From Neobacillus cucumis (GTDB taxonomy: Bacteria > Bacillota > Bacilli > Bacillales > Cytobacillaceae): a stretch of 64,000 nucleotides of DNA. Location of the stretch: the NCBI RefSeq assembly GCF_002860255.1, contig NZ_PGVE01000091.1, positions 1 through 64,000 of the forward strand, given 5' to 3'. Positions 25,024-35,186 of this stretch are shown here, piece by piece. Position 1 is the stretch's first letter. Every line of letters starts with the position of its first letter. Under the pieces are notes generated by a model, which worked only from the letters and a program-made list of their open reading frames with translations, was not told the origin of the DNA and did not search any database. A program made the position numbers and the translations under genes.

Positions 25024-26421
25024 TCATGAGTAAGGCAGGACAATTTTCACTTTTGTACCGACCCCTTCTTGACTCTCGATGGAGATAGCGCCATTATATT
25101 TTTTGATAAGCCGTTGAGCAATCGACAGCCCCAATCCAGTACCACCATTTTCTCGGCTTCGAGCTTTATCCACTCGATAAAAGCGGTTAAATACCTTTGC
25201 TAAATGTTCACTTGGAATACCCATTCCACTATCAGCTACAGAGACAATGATTTCCCCTTCTTCTTGCTTTGCTGTAATCCAAATCGACTTATTATTAATT
25301 GAGTATTTTATAGCATTGTCCAATAAAATAATCATTATCTGTTCAAGATGCTGGCGTGAAATTGAAATTTTCGATATTTTCATATCCACTTCTAAAAAAA
25401 GATGATAGTCTGGATGGATAATCTCCAAATTCTTCACCAATTGATGTAGTGTTTCTGAAAGATCGGTCATTTCCTCATTTTTTAATCGAGGGTGCTCTGC
25501 TCTTGTAATGTGTAACAAGTCATTGATTAACTTCTTTAATCTTGATACTTCATGAAGTGACGCTTCAAGAGATTCATCTAAGATTGCAGGATCCTTTTTA
25601 CCCCATCGATTTAATAAAGATAGATGTCCCTCTAATATCGCAACTGGCGTCCTGAGTTCATGGGATGCGTCTTCAACGAATTGCTTTTGGAGCAGGAAGG
25701 ATTTCTCAATTTCATCCATCATTTCATTAAAAACGTTGGTAAGTGCTGTTAATTCATCTTTTTGTTTATAGACAGTCATCCTTTCCTGAAACCCGTTTTC
25801 TTTAATCTGCTTCATTGCATTTGCTAAGTCCCTAACAGGTTTTAAAAGCTGTTTAGCAAGTAAAAAACCACTGAAAGCGCTAAAGAGAATTGCTGCAATA
25901 CCAAATATGGTCATAACCCAAAAGAGGTTACCCATCATCCTGCGGTAGTTGTTTAATTGACGGACTATTTCAACTGTCCCTGTAAAGTTATTCCCCTTTA
26001 ATGGAGCCCTGGCTACAAAAGCTTCATTGCCTTCAATCGAAACCCTTTGGGTTACATTTTTCCCTGTTGGGGCAGCCTCTAAAACGGAGAAATTACCGTT
26101 TTTATCCGAAACAAGAACATTACCATCCTGATCATAAATCCTTATTAATTGATCTTTATCATTCATTTTTCTTAAAAATGATTCGCTTTTCTTAATATCT
26201 TCACGATTAGGCTTGTTTGATTTCGAGTTGTAAAAGGTTGTTATATCGCTCATTGTTCGATTGATGGCAATCTCTTCTCGATTCATCATCCATTTGGAAA
26301 CGGTATGATATTCTAAAAAACTAAATAGAAAAAATGTAAGAAATATTGCTGTTGAACCGCTTAACACTAGTTTTGACTGCCATGGAAGTCGAATAAATTG
26401 ACCGCTGATCCTCTTAATCAT
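25024..26421 (-). CDS. sensor histidine kinase of a two-component system
   Basis: 465 residues: membrane helix 17-40, an extracytoplasmic region (~40-160), a second helix (~165-190), HAMP, HisKA with ASHELRTP (His ~254) and HATPase with GTGLGLSI. The stimulus is not predictable from sequence. It overlaps the response regulator stop by four bases (ATGA), so the pair is translated together. Confidence 0.92.
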   Translation of the reverse strand: MIKRISGQFIRLPWQSKLVLSGSTAIFLTFFLFSFLEYHTVSKWMMNREEIAINRTMSDITTFYNSKSNKPNREDIKKSESFLRKMNDKDQLIRIYDQDGNVLVSDKNGNFSVLEAAPTGKNVTQRVSIEGNEAFVARAPLKGNNFTGTVEIVRQLNNYRRMMGNLFWVMTIFGIAAILFSAFSGFLLAKQLLKPVRDLANAMKQIKENGFQERMTVYKQKDELTALTNVFNEMMDEIEKSFLLQKQFVEDASHELRTPVAILEGHLSLLNRWGKKDPAILDESLEASLHEVSRLKKLINDLLHITRAEHPRLKNEEMTDLSETLHQLVKNLEIIHPDYHLFLEVDMKISKISISRQHLEQIMIILLDNAIKYSINNKSIWITAKQEEGEIIVSVADSGMGIPSEHLAKVFNRFYRVDKARSRENGGTGLGLSIAQRLIKKYNGAISIESQEGVGTKVKIVLPYS

Positions 26422-27095
26422 CGCATAACATACCCTATACCACGAACAGTATGAATATAATGTCCCTCATTTTGATCATCGATTTTGTTTCTTAAATAAC
26501 GAACATACACATCCACCACATTTGTTTCAACGCCAGTACTATAGCCCCAAACCTTATTAAGAAGGACCTCTCTTGATAAAACGATGTTTATATTGCTCAT
26601 AAAAGTAACTAATAAATCGTACTCCCTCTTAGTAAGACTAATGAGCACTTCTCCCTTTTTTACAACACATGATTCTAGTTCAACAACAAGATCCTTAAAT
26701 ACAAGGGCTGTAACCTCATTAGACTTAAGTGCTTCTACCCTTCTAAATAACGACCTCAATCTTGCTAATAGCTCTTCAATCGCAAACGGCTTTACAATAT
26801 AATCATCTGCTCCGCTATCAAGTCCTGAAACACGATCAAGCACACTATCCCGAGCAGTTATCATAATAATGGGTATCGTCTTATTAGTTTGTCGTATTCT
26901 TCGGCAGACCTCCATACCATTTAATTCTGGAAGCAATAAATCAAGCAGAATAGCATCCCATTTGTCGGAGAGTGCTAATTCTAATCCAACACGCCCGTCT
27001 ACCGCAACGACTGTTTCGTAGCCCTCATGCTGCATTTCTAGTTCTATAAATCTAGCCAAGTTCTTCTCATCTTCAATAATAAGTAATTTAGACAT
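26418..27095 (-). CDS. OmpR-family response regulator
   Basis: 225 residues. The receiver has the phospho-acceptor Asp in ILLDLLLPELNG (about 52), followed by a winged-helix DNA-binding domain ending in YIHTVRGIGYVMR. It is encoded first in the operon with its kinase, like the YkoGH/CssRS arrangement. Targets are not visible. Confidence 0.93.
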   Translation of the reverse strand: MSKLLIIEDEKNLARFIELEMQHEGYETVVAVDGRVGLELALSDKWDAILLDLLLPELNGMEVCRRIRQTNKTIPIIMITARDSVLDRVSGLDSGADDYIVKPFAIEELLARLRSLFRRVEALKSNEVTALVFKDLVVELESCVVKKGEVLISLTKREYDLLVTFMSNINIVLSREVLLNKVWGYSTGVETNVVDVYVRYLRNKIDDQNEGHYIHTVRGIGYVMR

Positions 27096-27123
27096 ACTTC
27101 CTCACTCACATTACGTTTTTTTT

Positions 27124-27252
27124 CTATTTTAACTGATGTTTATCCCGAATAAAATCAAACACTGCATGAATAATTTCAATTGATTGGTACGATACGAGCG
27201 AAAGTGCAGTGAACGAAAAGAAGCCAACAATGATTAATCGAAACCAGAACAT
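27124..27252 (-). CDS. 42-residue membrane peptide upstream of the two-component system
   Basis: FWFRLIIVGFFSFTALSLVS forms one membrane helix, followed by an amphipathic charged end (DFIRDKHQLK). AGGAGG lies seven bases before the ATG. It sits about 30 bases upstream of the response regulator start in the same direction, so it is probably co-transcribed and might modulate the kinase. Family not recognised. Confidence 0.55.
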   Translation of the reverse strand: MFWFRLIIVGFFSFTALSLVSYQSIEIIHAVFDFIRDKHQLK

Positions 27253-27432
27253 GTTGTTTTCCTCCTAATTGAACTTTATTTCGGTACCTAGATAAATTTT
27301 ATAGCTTATTTATATCCTAACTTGTATTCTGGAAACTGCGATGAGAAAAAGATTAAATTTTCCTTAGAATATTACATAAACAATGAAGCACACGTCTGTA
27401 AAGGCCGTGTGCTTTGTAAACCATTATTTAAA

Positions 27433-28509
27433 CTATACGTGACTATTCGTTTCGAATAAGGGAGGTATGGATAACTCTTTAAGTTTTGCTGAAATTTGCT
27501 CCGCGGCATCTACTGGATTTTTTGCAAAGACATTAATAAAATCACCAATATAATCTTGTCTAGCATGATCATAACGAGGATCGTAGTAGTGCTCGAGTAA
27601 AATTAATATCATTTCTCGATAATTTTTTTCATCTAATGTTTCAATTAATCTTTTCCTTATATCGATATCCTTCACCCTTTTTAAAACCTTTTCTATTCCT
27701 AATGATATTTTTTCGTCATACCATGGTTCCTGTTCGTAGGGCAGCACATATTCAGAAACAAGGTGCTTTACCCGTTGTTCAATAGGTGATTGAATGTATA
27801 TATTTAACCCTTTAAATTTAACATCCATTAATTCTTGAGGTTGCACCGCTTTGCCGATTCTCTTACTCTCAGCCTCAACAATACAATAATCGCTCTCTTG
27901 GATTTCCTTTAGTCCCTTAAATAAAAGGGAATCAAAAGTCTTTTGATTATGCCCTTCTCCAAGACCAATGGTGCCAAAGATGGAACCACGGTGACCTGCC
28001 ATTTCTTCTAAATCGAGGACCGGATAACCTTTTACCCTTAAAATTTTTAAAATCTCAGTTTTCCCAACACCTGTCATCCCATGAATAACAACTGCTTTCT
28101 CTGGTATATTCCTAGGGATTTCTTCAAGGATTTGTTGACGATAGGCTTTATATCCTCCTACAAGCCGCCAAGCATAAATTCCAGCAAATTCTAAGAATGT
28201 CACTACTGCTTTACTGCGCATACCTCCACGCCAGCAGTGGATAATTAGCTCTCCATCCGTTTGATATGATTTTATAGTTTTTAAGAGGATAGGGATCTTA
28301 GGTGAGACAAACTCCATCGCCTTCCATTTAGCCGCTGCCTGGCCTTCTTGCTTATAAATTGTACCAATGATCTGACGTTCTTCATTTGTAAATAATGGCA
28401 CATTTATGGCACCGGGAATTGCCCCATCCGCAAACTCTATCGGTGAGCGAATATCAATAACGATCGGGTCCTTCATGTTTAAAAGTTCTTCAACTGTTAG
28501 TTCCTTCAT
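27433..28509 (-). CDS. mnmH: tRNA 2-selenouridine synthase MnmH/SelU
   Basis: 358 residues: an N-terminal rhodanese domain with the active Cys in IHCWRGGMRSK (about 92), then a P-loop domain with GMTGVGKTEIL. MnmH geranylates and selenates the 2-thiouridine at tRNA position 34, using selenophosphate. No selD is in the window. It is monocistronic, just downstream of the trp operon terminator. Confidence 0.93.
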   Translation of the reverse strand: MKELTVEELLNMKDPIVIDIRSPIEFADGAIPGAINVPLFTNEERQIIGTIYKQEGQAAAKWKAMEFVSPKIPILLKTIKSYQTDGELIIHCWRGGMRSKAVVTFLEFAGIYAWRLVGGYKAYRQQILEEIPRNIPEKAVVIHGMTGVGKTEILKILRVKGYPVLDLEEMAGHRGSIFGTIGLGEGHNQKTFDSLLFKGLKEIQESDYCIVEAESKRIGKAVQPQELMDVKFKGLNIYIQSPIEQRVKHLVSEYVLPYEQEPWYDEKISLGIEKVLKRVKDIDIRKRLIETLDEKNYREMILILLEHYYDPRYDHARQDYIGDFINVFAKNPVDAAEQISAKLKELSIPPLFETNSHV

Positions 28510-28559
28510 TTCTATCTGCCCCTAGTAAAAATGATCTATAAAGAATATCTATAAAAAAA

Positions 28560-28588
28560 CAAACAAAAACTTCCACTACTGGAAGTTT
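28560..28588 (-). terminator. second minus-strand terminator after trpA
   Basis: AAACTTCCA / TGGAAGTTT stem followed on the minus strand by TTGTTTGTTTTTTT. Confidence 0.75.
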
Positions 28589-28721
28589 CAACTAAAATGG
28601 TTCATCATGAAAAATTTTTGTTTCTCATTATGATTATATACTTATTATAAAGAAGTTAATCCGTGCTATCAAGAAATTCAAAAACCATGTCAGCATTTAA
28701 CACTTTTATTCTATAAGATAT

Positions 28722-28759
28722 AAAAAGGTCTGCCCTAAAAAACAGAAGCAGACCCTTTT
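28722..28759 (-). terminator. terminator of the trp operon
   Basis: GGTCTGC / GCAGACC core extended by A/T pairs, directly after the trpA stop, with a T tail on the minus strand. Confidence 0.85.
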
Positions 28760-28761
28760 CT

Positions 28762-29547
28762 TTATAACACTTTGGATTCCTGTTTTACCACAGACATTAA
28801 ATCTTCCATTTCACTTAGACGCCCTTGTTCGAAAAGATCAACAATCTTACTTCCTACAATGACCCCATCACAATACTTTGTAATGTCTTCAATTTGCTCT
28901 TTATTGGATATACCGAAGCCGGCCATAACTGGTATAGCACTAACCTCTTTTACAGATGTTAAAAATTGCGAAAGCTCGGAATCATACTCATTTCTTACCC
29001 CAGTAATTCCTTTAACAGTCACTGTGTATAAGAACCCCCTGCCCTTACTAGAAATGGTTTTGATTCGTTCTAGCGGGGTGGTCAAGGTTACTAAACGGAT
29101 TAATTCCACCTCAGCACTTTCGAGCGCAGGTGTTATGATCTCCTCCTCTTCCATTGGCAGATCAGGAATAATGCAGCCATCTACTCCGGCGATCTGAATA
29201 TCACGAACAAACTCAGGGATTCCGTAAGAATAAATAGGATTCAGATAAGTCATGAGAATGATCGGAATAGATACAACCCTTCTTGCCTTTTCAATCTCCT
29301 TGACAATCCCTCTTAGTGTAGTCCCATTCTCAAGAGCTCTAAGACCCGCAGCCTGAATAGTTGGTCCATCTGCAACTGGATCAGAAAATGGAACGCCCAC
29401 CTCAATTGCAGTGGCACCAAATTTTTCAAGTGCGGTAAGTCTCTCCACTAAATTCTCTAAGCCTCCATCACCTGCCATTATGTAGGGAATAAAGGCTTTT
29501 TTATTATTTTGTTTTAACGCCGAAAATGATTTTTCAAATCGATTCAT
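28762..29547 (-). CDS. trpA: tryptophan synthase alpha subunit
   Basis: 261-residue TIM barrel that cleaves indole-3-glycerol phosphate to indole and glyceraldehyde 3-phosphate. Motifs: GVPFSDPVADGPTIQ near 47-61 (catalytic Glu and Asp region) and GFGIS for phosphate binding. It is the last gene of trpEGDCFBA and follows trpB by one base. Confidence 0.96.
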   Translation of the reverse strand: MNRFEKSFSALKQNNKKAFIPYIMAGDGGLENLVERLTALEKFGATAIEVGVPFSDPVADGPTIQAAGLRALENGTTLRGIVKEIEKARRVVSIPIILMTYLNPIYSYGIPEFVRDIQIAGVDGCIIPDLPMEEEEIITPALESAEVELIRLVTLTTPLERIKTISSKGRGFLYTVTVKGITGVRNEYDSELSQFLTSVKEVSAIPVMAGFGISNKEQIEDITKYCDGVIVGSKIVDLFEQGRLSEMEDLMSVVKQESKVL

Positions 29548-29548
29548 G

Positions 29549-30748
29549 TTACTTCCTCCCTTCCAGTCTTGCTTTTACAGCATCTACATCTTTATCGCCA
29601 CGTCCTGATAAACAAATCACAATATTTTCTGTTTCTTTCATTTCAGCTGCAAGTTTAATAGCATAGGCAACCGCATGCGAACTTTCAAGTGCAGGGATAA
29701 TACCTTCTAGTTTTGATAAAAGCTGAAAGGCATCCAGTGCCTCTTGATCTGTAATTGAAACATAATTAGCTCTGCCGATGTCCTTTAAGTAACTGTGTTC
29801 AGGTCCTACCCCTGGATAATCCAGCCCTGCTGAAATAGAATGGGCCTCTTGAATTTGGCCATCTTCATTCTGTAATAAATACATTAAGGCACCATGTAGG
29901 ACTCCTGGTCTCCCTTTTGTTAAGGAAGCTGCATGAAAATTAGTATCGACACCCTGGCCCGCAGCTTCGACACCATATAAACGTACACCTGCATCCTCGA
30001 TAAATGGATAAAACATTCCCATCGCATTGCTGCCGCCTCCGATACATGCAACAACTGCATCAGGAAGACTTCCTTCTCTCTCTAGGAATTGTTCCTTCGT
30101 CTCCTTGCCGATGATACTTTGAAAATCTCTCACCATCACAGGGAATGGATGTGGTCCCATAACAGATCCTAATAAGTAGTGTGTATCATCTACATTGGTC
30201 ACCCAGTATCTTAATGCTTCGTTACACGCATCCTTAAGAGTAGCACTGCCTGATGATACGCCAACCACCTTTGCACCTAGCAGCTCCATTCGAAAGACAT
30301 TTAATGCTTGTCGTTTGATATCTTCTTCACCCATAAAAATGATACAATCAAGATTTAATAATGCACAAACAGTAGCTGTTGCCACCCCATGTTGTCCTGC
30401 TCCTGTTTCAGCAATAATTTTTCTTTTTCCCATCCGGACAGCAAGCAGTGCCTGGCCAATAGCATTGTTTATTTTATGAGCACCAGTATGGTTCAAATCT
30501 TCTCTTTTTAAATAAATTTTTGCACCGCCTGCATGCTTTGTTAAGTTTTCCGCAAAATATAATGGTGTTTCTCTACCAACATATTCTTTTAACAATCTAG
30601 CAATCTCAGCATGAAAAGAAGGATCTTTTTTAGCCTCTTCATAGGCCTCATTTAATTCATTCACCGCTTTCATTAAAGTCTCTGGAACGAATCTTCCTCC
30701 AAATATGCCAAAGTGGCCTTTTTCATTCGGTAGTGTATAGGTGCTCAT
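29549..30748 (-). CDS. trpB: tryptophan synthase beta subunit
   Basis: 399 residues, PLP enzyme condensing indole with serine. The PLP lysine is in EDLNHTGAHKINNA (about 93) and the phosphate-binding loop is in CIGGGSNAMG. Normal length. Its start overlaps the trpF stop. Confidence 0.97.
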   Translation of the reverse strand: MSTYTLPNEKGHFGIFGGRFVPETLMKAVNELNEAYEEAKKDPSFHAEIARLLKEYVGRETPLYFAENLTKHAGGAKIYLKREDLNHTGAHKINNAIGQALLAVRMGKRKIIAETGAGQHGVATATVCALLNLDCIIFMGEEDIKRQALNVFRMELLGAKVVGVSSGSATLKDACNEALRYWVTNVDDTHYLLGSVMGPHPFPVMVRDFQSIIGKETKEQFLEREGSLPDAVVACIGGGSNAMGMFYPFIEDAGVRLYGVEAAGQGVDTNFHAASLTKGRPGVLHGALMYLLQNEDGQIQEAHSISAGLDYPGVGPEHSYLKDIGRANYVSITDQEALDAFQLLSKLEGIIPALESSHAVAYAIKLAAEMKETENIVICLSGRGDKDVDAVKARLEGRK

Positions 30749-31377
30749 TATAGTCTTCCTCCAATTGGTATAGTTTTTACCTTTTCAATAAATGCTTTTA
30801 TCTTTACAAGATCTTTAATTCCCTTTGTTTCAACACCTGAACTTACATCCACCATAAAAGGGTTGATAATCTGTACGGCCTCTTCTACATTATCAAGATG
30901 TAACCCTCCGGCGAGAATGACTTTTTTCCCTTCCAAGTAAGAAGTGTTTACTTGATTCCAATCAAATGATGTTCCATTTCCTCCTCGAAATTTCCCTTTT
31001 GGGCCATCCAGTAAAATAAAATCAGCAGGAAATTGAACGATGTCCATTAAACCCTCATTCCCCTCAAAGCTGATCGCTTTTACAGCTGGTATCGATAAAG
31101 ATTGGCAAAAAGAAGCCTGTTCCTCACCGTGCAGTTGAATATGGGTTAAACCAACTAGAGAAGCGATCCTTTCAATTTCTTCCTTTGTTTCATTTACAAA
31201 GACACCAATTTTCATGACATCTTCTGGTAATGCAGAAGCGATTTCTTGCGCTCTTTCAGGTGATACCTTCCGCTTGCTTTCTGCAAATACCAGTCCGATG
31301 GCGTCTGCCCCATATTCAGCCGCTTTAATGGCTGACTGAGTATCCATTAGTCCACAGATTTTAACTTTTACGGTCAT
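30748..31377 (-). CDS. trpF: phosphoribosylanthranilate isomerase
   Basis: 209 residues, TIM barrel with KICGL at the N terminus (catalytic Cys), a GVFVN stretch and the LAGGL and VDVSSGVE phosphate-binding motifs near the end. It makes the Amadori rearrangement of the pathway. It overlaps trpC by four bases and abuts trpB. Confidence 0.96.
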   Translation of the reverse strand: MTVKVKICGLMDTQSAIKAAEYGADAIGLVFAESKRKVSPERAQEIASALPEDVMKIGVFVNETKEEIERIASLVGLTHIQLHGEEQASFCQSLSIPAVKAISFEGNEGLMDIVQFPADFILLDGPKGKFRGGNGTSFDWNQVNTSYLEGKKVILAGGLHLDNVEEAVQIINPFMVDVSSGVETKGIKDLVKIKAFIEKVKTIPIGGRL

Positions 31378-32165
31378 TTATTTACACCCTCTTGAAGTGG
31401 AACGCGGAGCTTCATGAAGGATTTCTCTATATCCTGGCTGACCATTAAGGCCTCTCCCACTAAAATTCCATTGGCACCTGCATTTCGAACTCTTTGGGCA
31501 TCTTGCTCGGTATGAATTCCACTTTCACTAATCAGAAAGGCACCTGACTTTTTTGCTATTTCAGCTAATTGTTCGGTTACTTCAAGTGAAACAGTAAAGG
31601 TTTTTAAATCACGATTATTCACACCAATAAGCTTTGCGCCTGTTTTAAGTGCTATTTCTAATTCATTTTGGTTATGAACCTCGACTAATACCTCTAAGCC
31701 TTTTCCCTTTGCATATTGAAACAGTTCATGCAACTGACTCTCCTCTAATGCAGCAACAATCAATAAAATGATGTTAGCACCATGGGCAGACGCTACATCA
31801 ATCTGCAATGGACTAATAATAAAATCTTTACATAGAATGGGAAGGTTTACTGCTTGACGAACCTTTTTCAAATCTGCAAAAGAACCTTTAAAAAAAGTAG
31901 AATCAGTTAAAACTGAAATGGCAGACGCTCCAGAATTTTCATAAATGAAGGCCTGTACTTCCGGTTCTACCCCATTATTGATTAAACCTTTTGATGGTGA
32001 TGCCCGTTTATATTCCGCAATAATGGAGAGTTCCTTAGCCGTTTGCAATTTTTCTATCAAGGATCTTTTAGGAAATTCAGATTCTAGAATGATTTCTTTA
32101 GATTCTTGAAGGAGCAGGACCTCCTTTTTTTTCTGTTCAATTATCCGATCAAGAATAGTTTCCAC
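31374..32165 (-). CDS. trpC: indole-3-glycerol phosphate synthase
   Basis: 263 residues: IIAEYKRASPSKG (catalytic Lys, about 51-58), LCKDFI and IGVNNRDL, with SESGI and GILVGEALM. It closes the pyrrole ring to indole-3-glycerol phosphate. It is separate from trpF, as usual in Bacillus. It begins immediately after trpD. Confidence 0.97.
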   Translation of the reverse strand: METILDRIIEQKKKEVLLLQESKEIILESEFPKRSLIEKLQTAKELSIIAEYKRASPSKGLINNGVEPEVQAFIYENSGASAISVLTDSTFFKGSFADLKKVRQAVNLPILCKDFIISPLQIDVASAHGANIILLIVAALEESQLHELFQYAKGKGLEVLVEVHNQNELEIALKTGAKLIGVNNRDLKTFTVSLEVTEQLAEIAKKSGAFLISESGIHTEQDAQRVRNAGANGILVGEALMVSQDIEKSFMKLRVPLQEGVNK

Positions 32166-33191
32166 TTAAATCGCCTCTTTCTGGCCTTTTTTAGATTTTT
32201 CGATTAGAGCTTTTAGTTTTGCATATGCCGCACCTGAATCAATAACTTGCTTGGCTAGATCAATACCTTGGGCAATGGAGCTGGCTTTCCCAGCTGTATA
32301 TATACCGATGCCTGCATTTAATAATACTGTATCACGAGGGGCACCTTTTTCCCCTTTTAGTACTTTTAATAAAATTTCCCCATTTTCTATCGAATCTCCA
32401 CCTCTTATTTCGCTGTTATTATATTGTGGGAGATTTACATCTTCAGGAGTAAAGATATGATTAGTAATTATTCCATCTTCTAAAAGGGTATAATGATTTT
32501 CTCCCTGCAGCGAAGCTTCATCCATAAATCCTGCACCATTGATGACTACGGCCCTTTTACGACCTAGTTTTTTGAGAACTTCTGCAAAAACGTTTAATAA
32601 ATCTCTGCGACTAACGCCTAACAATTGATAATCCAGTTCAATTGGATTTGTTAATGGACCAATATAGTTAAATACAGTCGGAATCTTCAATGCTTTACGT
32701 ACCGTCATCACTTTCTTTAATTTTGGATGAACGTGCGGAGCGAATAAAAAGGCAATCCCTATTTCATGAAGGATTTCTTCTGTTCGCTCTGATGATAGAT
32801 TTAAATTAACACCAAGGTACTCAAGGACATCTGCACTTCCAGTTTTACTAGAAATACTTCTATTGCCATGTTTAGCAACGGGAATTCCGGCACCAGCAAT
32901 GACAAAGGCTGAGGTGGTGCTTACATTAAAGCTTGATGAACCGTCCCCTCCAGTCCCACAGTTATCCAGAACATTCGGAAACTTCTGATTAAACCTTAAG
33001 GTGTTGCCTTTCATGGCCCTGACTATTCCTGCAATTTCGTCAACAGTTTCACCTTTTGACTTTAAGCCCATTAAAAAGGCTGCAATCTCTGATTCGGATA
33101 CTTCCTCTCCTAAGATAAAATCAACTGCTTCTTCCATTTGCTGTTCAGAAAAAGACTGCTTTTCAGCTAATTGAAGTAGGTAATGTTTCAT
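32166..33191 (-). CDS. trpD: anthranilate phosphoribosyltransferase
   Basis: 341 residues with the DNCGTGGDGSSSFNVST phosphoribosyl-pyrophosphate site (about 80-96) and KHGNRSISSKTGSADVLE. It transfers the phosphoribosyl group to anthranilate. Its start lies inside the last 29 bases of trpG, so translation is coupled. Confidence 0.97.
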   Translation of the reverse strand: MKHYLLQLAEKQSFSEQQMEEAVDFILGEEVSESEIAAFLMGLKSKGETVDEIAGIVRAMKGNTLRFNQKFPNVLDNCGTGGDGSSSFNVSTTSAFVIAGAGIPVAKHGNRSISSKTGSADVLEYLGVNLNLSSERTEEILHEIGIAFLFAPHVHPKLKKVMTVRKALKIPTVFNYIGPLTNPIELDYQLLGVSRRDLLNVFAEVLKKLGRKRAVVINGAGFMDEASLQGENHYTLLEDGIITNHIFTPEDVNLPQYNNSEIRGGDSIENGEILLKVLKGEKGAPRDTVLLNAGIGIYTAGKASSIAQGIDLAKQVIDSGAAYAKLKALIEKSKKGQKEAI

Positions 33192-33774
33192 TTGATCTCA
33201 TCCTCTCAATTTCATTTAAAAAGTTTTTTAACATTTGTTTTCCATCCGGTGTTCCAATGGATTCAGGATGAAATTGCAGCCCATATACAGGGTACTTCTT
33301 ATGCTTTATCGCCATAATTTCTTGGTCATCATTAGAATGGGCAATGCACTCCAACTCCGATGAAAGATTACTTTCCTCTAACGTCAACGAATGATATCTC
33401 ATTACCTCTAATGGATTATTCAGGTTCTCAAACACTTCATTGCCTTGATGAGAAATAAATGATGTTTTTCCATGTTTAATAAAATGAGCCCTTCTAACTT
33501 CACTTCCAAATGCAGCACCAATAGCTTGATGGCCAAGACATATCCCTAATATAGGAAAGGATTGATGGAATGTTTGTATCAATTCTATACATATACCAGC
33601 ATCCTCTGGCCGGCCTGGCCCTGGTGATAAGATAATGGCTTTGGGGTTCATTTCTTTGATTTCTTCCATGCTTAACTGGTTATTACGATAAACGATAACC
33701 TCCTCACCAAGTTCCCCAAGGTATTGGTATAGGTTAAATGTAAACGAGTCAAAATTATCGATTAATAAAATCAT
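33163..33774 (-). CDS. trpG: anthranilate synthase glutamine amidotransferase
   Basis: 203-residue class-I amidotransferase: nucleophile Cys in GICLGHQ (about 79) and the His-Glu pair in FHPESI near the C terminus. It supplies ammonia to TrpE. Having trpG inside the trp operon contrasts with B. subtilis, where a shared pabA sits in the folate operon. It overlaps trpE by four bases and trpD by 29. Confidence 0.95.
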   Translation of the reverse strand: MILLIDNFDSFTFNLYQYLGELGEEVIVYRNNQLSMEEIKEMNPKAIILSPGPGRPEDAGICIELIQTFHQSFPILGICLGHQAIGAAFGSEVRRAHFIKHGKTSFISHQGNEVFENLNNPLEVMRYHSLTLEESNLSSELECIAHSNDDQEIMAIKHKKYPVYGLQFHPESIGTPDGKQMLKNFLNEIERMRSNETLPTSIS

Positions 33775-35162
33775 TTTTCACCCTCCAAAAAGGATCTCAA
33801 CTTATTTAATGTTTCATCATACTCAGACTCAGGATTGGAATCATACACAATCCCCGCACCTGCTTGAATAATGGCTTCCCCACTTTTTAGGATCATGGTA
33901 CGAATCGCTAAGGCAAAATCCATATTCCCATTTGCTGAAACATAACCTACTGCTCCAGAATAAAGACCTCGCTTTGATTTTTCTAATGTATTAATGATTT
34001 CCATTGCCCGTACCTTTGGTGCACCAGAAACGGTCCCTGCTGGCAGACAGGCTGCCAAGGCATCTAGAGCTGTTTTTTCCGGATGAAGCTTTCCGCTGAC
34101 TTCCGAAACTAAGTGAATGACGTGACGGAATTTCTCGACGGATATATACTTCTCGATTTGAACGGTTCCGAACTCACAGACCTTCCCAAGATCATTTCTT
34201 CCCAGGTCCACAAGCATTTTATGTTCAGCAAGCTCTTTTTCATCGTTCACTAGTTCTTGCTCGATTCGCTCGTCTTCTTTTGCAGAATTCCCTCTTCTTT
34301 TCGTCCCGGCAATCGGGTTAGAAATCACTGTGTTTCCACGAGTTTTGATCAAGCTTTCTGGTGAAGAACCAATAACGGTATAGTCATCAAAATCAATAAA
34401 GAACATGTATGGTGTCGGATTTGTACTTCGATGCTTGCGATAAAGTGATAATGGTTCACCTTGAAATGCTGATTTCATTCGCCTTGACAGCACTACTTGA
34501 AAAATATCACCTGCTAAAATATGCTCCTTTGCCGTTTCTACACTTTTAATAAATGCTTCCTTTGTTGTTTCTGATTCAAAACCACTAAAGGAAAAAGGCT
34601 CTTCTTCCTGATAATAATTGGGCTTCTTTAACTCTTCAATCCTTTGCATTACTCGGCTTTCGATTGCCTTTACGCTGCTATTTCCAGATAACGGAAGACC
34701 ACAAATCATAACTTTTTCTTGTAAATGATCAAAAACAATTATTTCTTCAAAAAACATAAGGTGTACATCCGGCATATCTAATCCATTAGGAAATTCCTCA
34801 CCAATCACTTCGAACTCCCTAATAATGTCGTAACCTACATAACCAACAGCCCCTCCAATAAAAGGGAAATCATACTCTTCAAAGTTGTTTTGTGAAGGCA
34901 AAAGATCCTTCATCACTTCTAGAGGGTTTCCTTTCAATACATTTTTTTCTCCATCCCGATAAGTAATTTCGTTATGTTCACCTCTAGAAATTAGCTCAAA
35001 GGCCGGGTCAGCCCCAATAAATGAATATCTCCCCGAGTCATTGTATTTGTGAGAGCTTTCTAATAAAAATTTCTTTGTTCCGCTTATCTTTTGCAAAATC
35101 GAAATAGGAGTTAAGGTATCTCCTTTTATTTCATGTATTATACATTGATTGATTGTCTTCAT
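33771..35162 (-). CDS. trpE: anthranilate synthase component I
   Basis: 463 residues. The chorismate-binding domain has the NPIAGTKRRG and LVDLGRNDLGKV motifs and the GAPKVRAMEIINTLE region. It converts chorismate and ammonia to anthranilate, feedback-inhibited by tryptophan (LESSHKYNDSGRYSFIG region). ATG 35162 follows AAGGGG by seven bases; an upstream in-frame start at 35180 is less likely. It is first in the operon, behind two tandem T-box leaders. Confidence 0.96.
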   Translation of the reverse strand: MKTINQCIIHEIKGDTLTPISILQKISGTKKFLLESSHKYNDSGRYSFIGADPAFELISRGEHNEITYRDGEKNVLKGNPLEVMKDLLPSQNNFEEYDFPFIGGAVGYVGYDIIREFEVIGEEFPNGLDMPDVHLMFFEEIIVFDHLQEKVMICGLPLSGNSSVKAIESRVMQRIEELKKPNYYQEEEPFSFSGFESETTKEAFIKSVETAKEHILAGDIFQVVLSRRMKSAFQGEPLSLYRKHRSTNPTPYMFFIDFDDYTVIGSSPESLIKTRGNTVISNPIAGTKRRGNSAKEDERIEQELVNDEKELAEHKMLVDLGRNDLGKVCEFGTVQIEKYISVEKFRHVIHLVSEVSGKLHPEKTALDALAACLPAGTVSGAPKVRAMEIINTLEKSKRGLYSGAVGYVSANGNMDFALAIRTMILKSGEAIIQAGAGIVYDSNPESEYDETLNKLRSFLEGEK

Positions 35163-35186
35163 GTTACAACCCCTTTTCAAAATAAA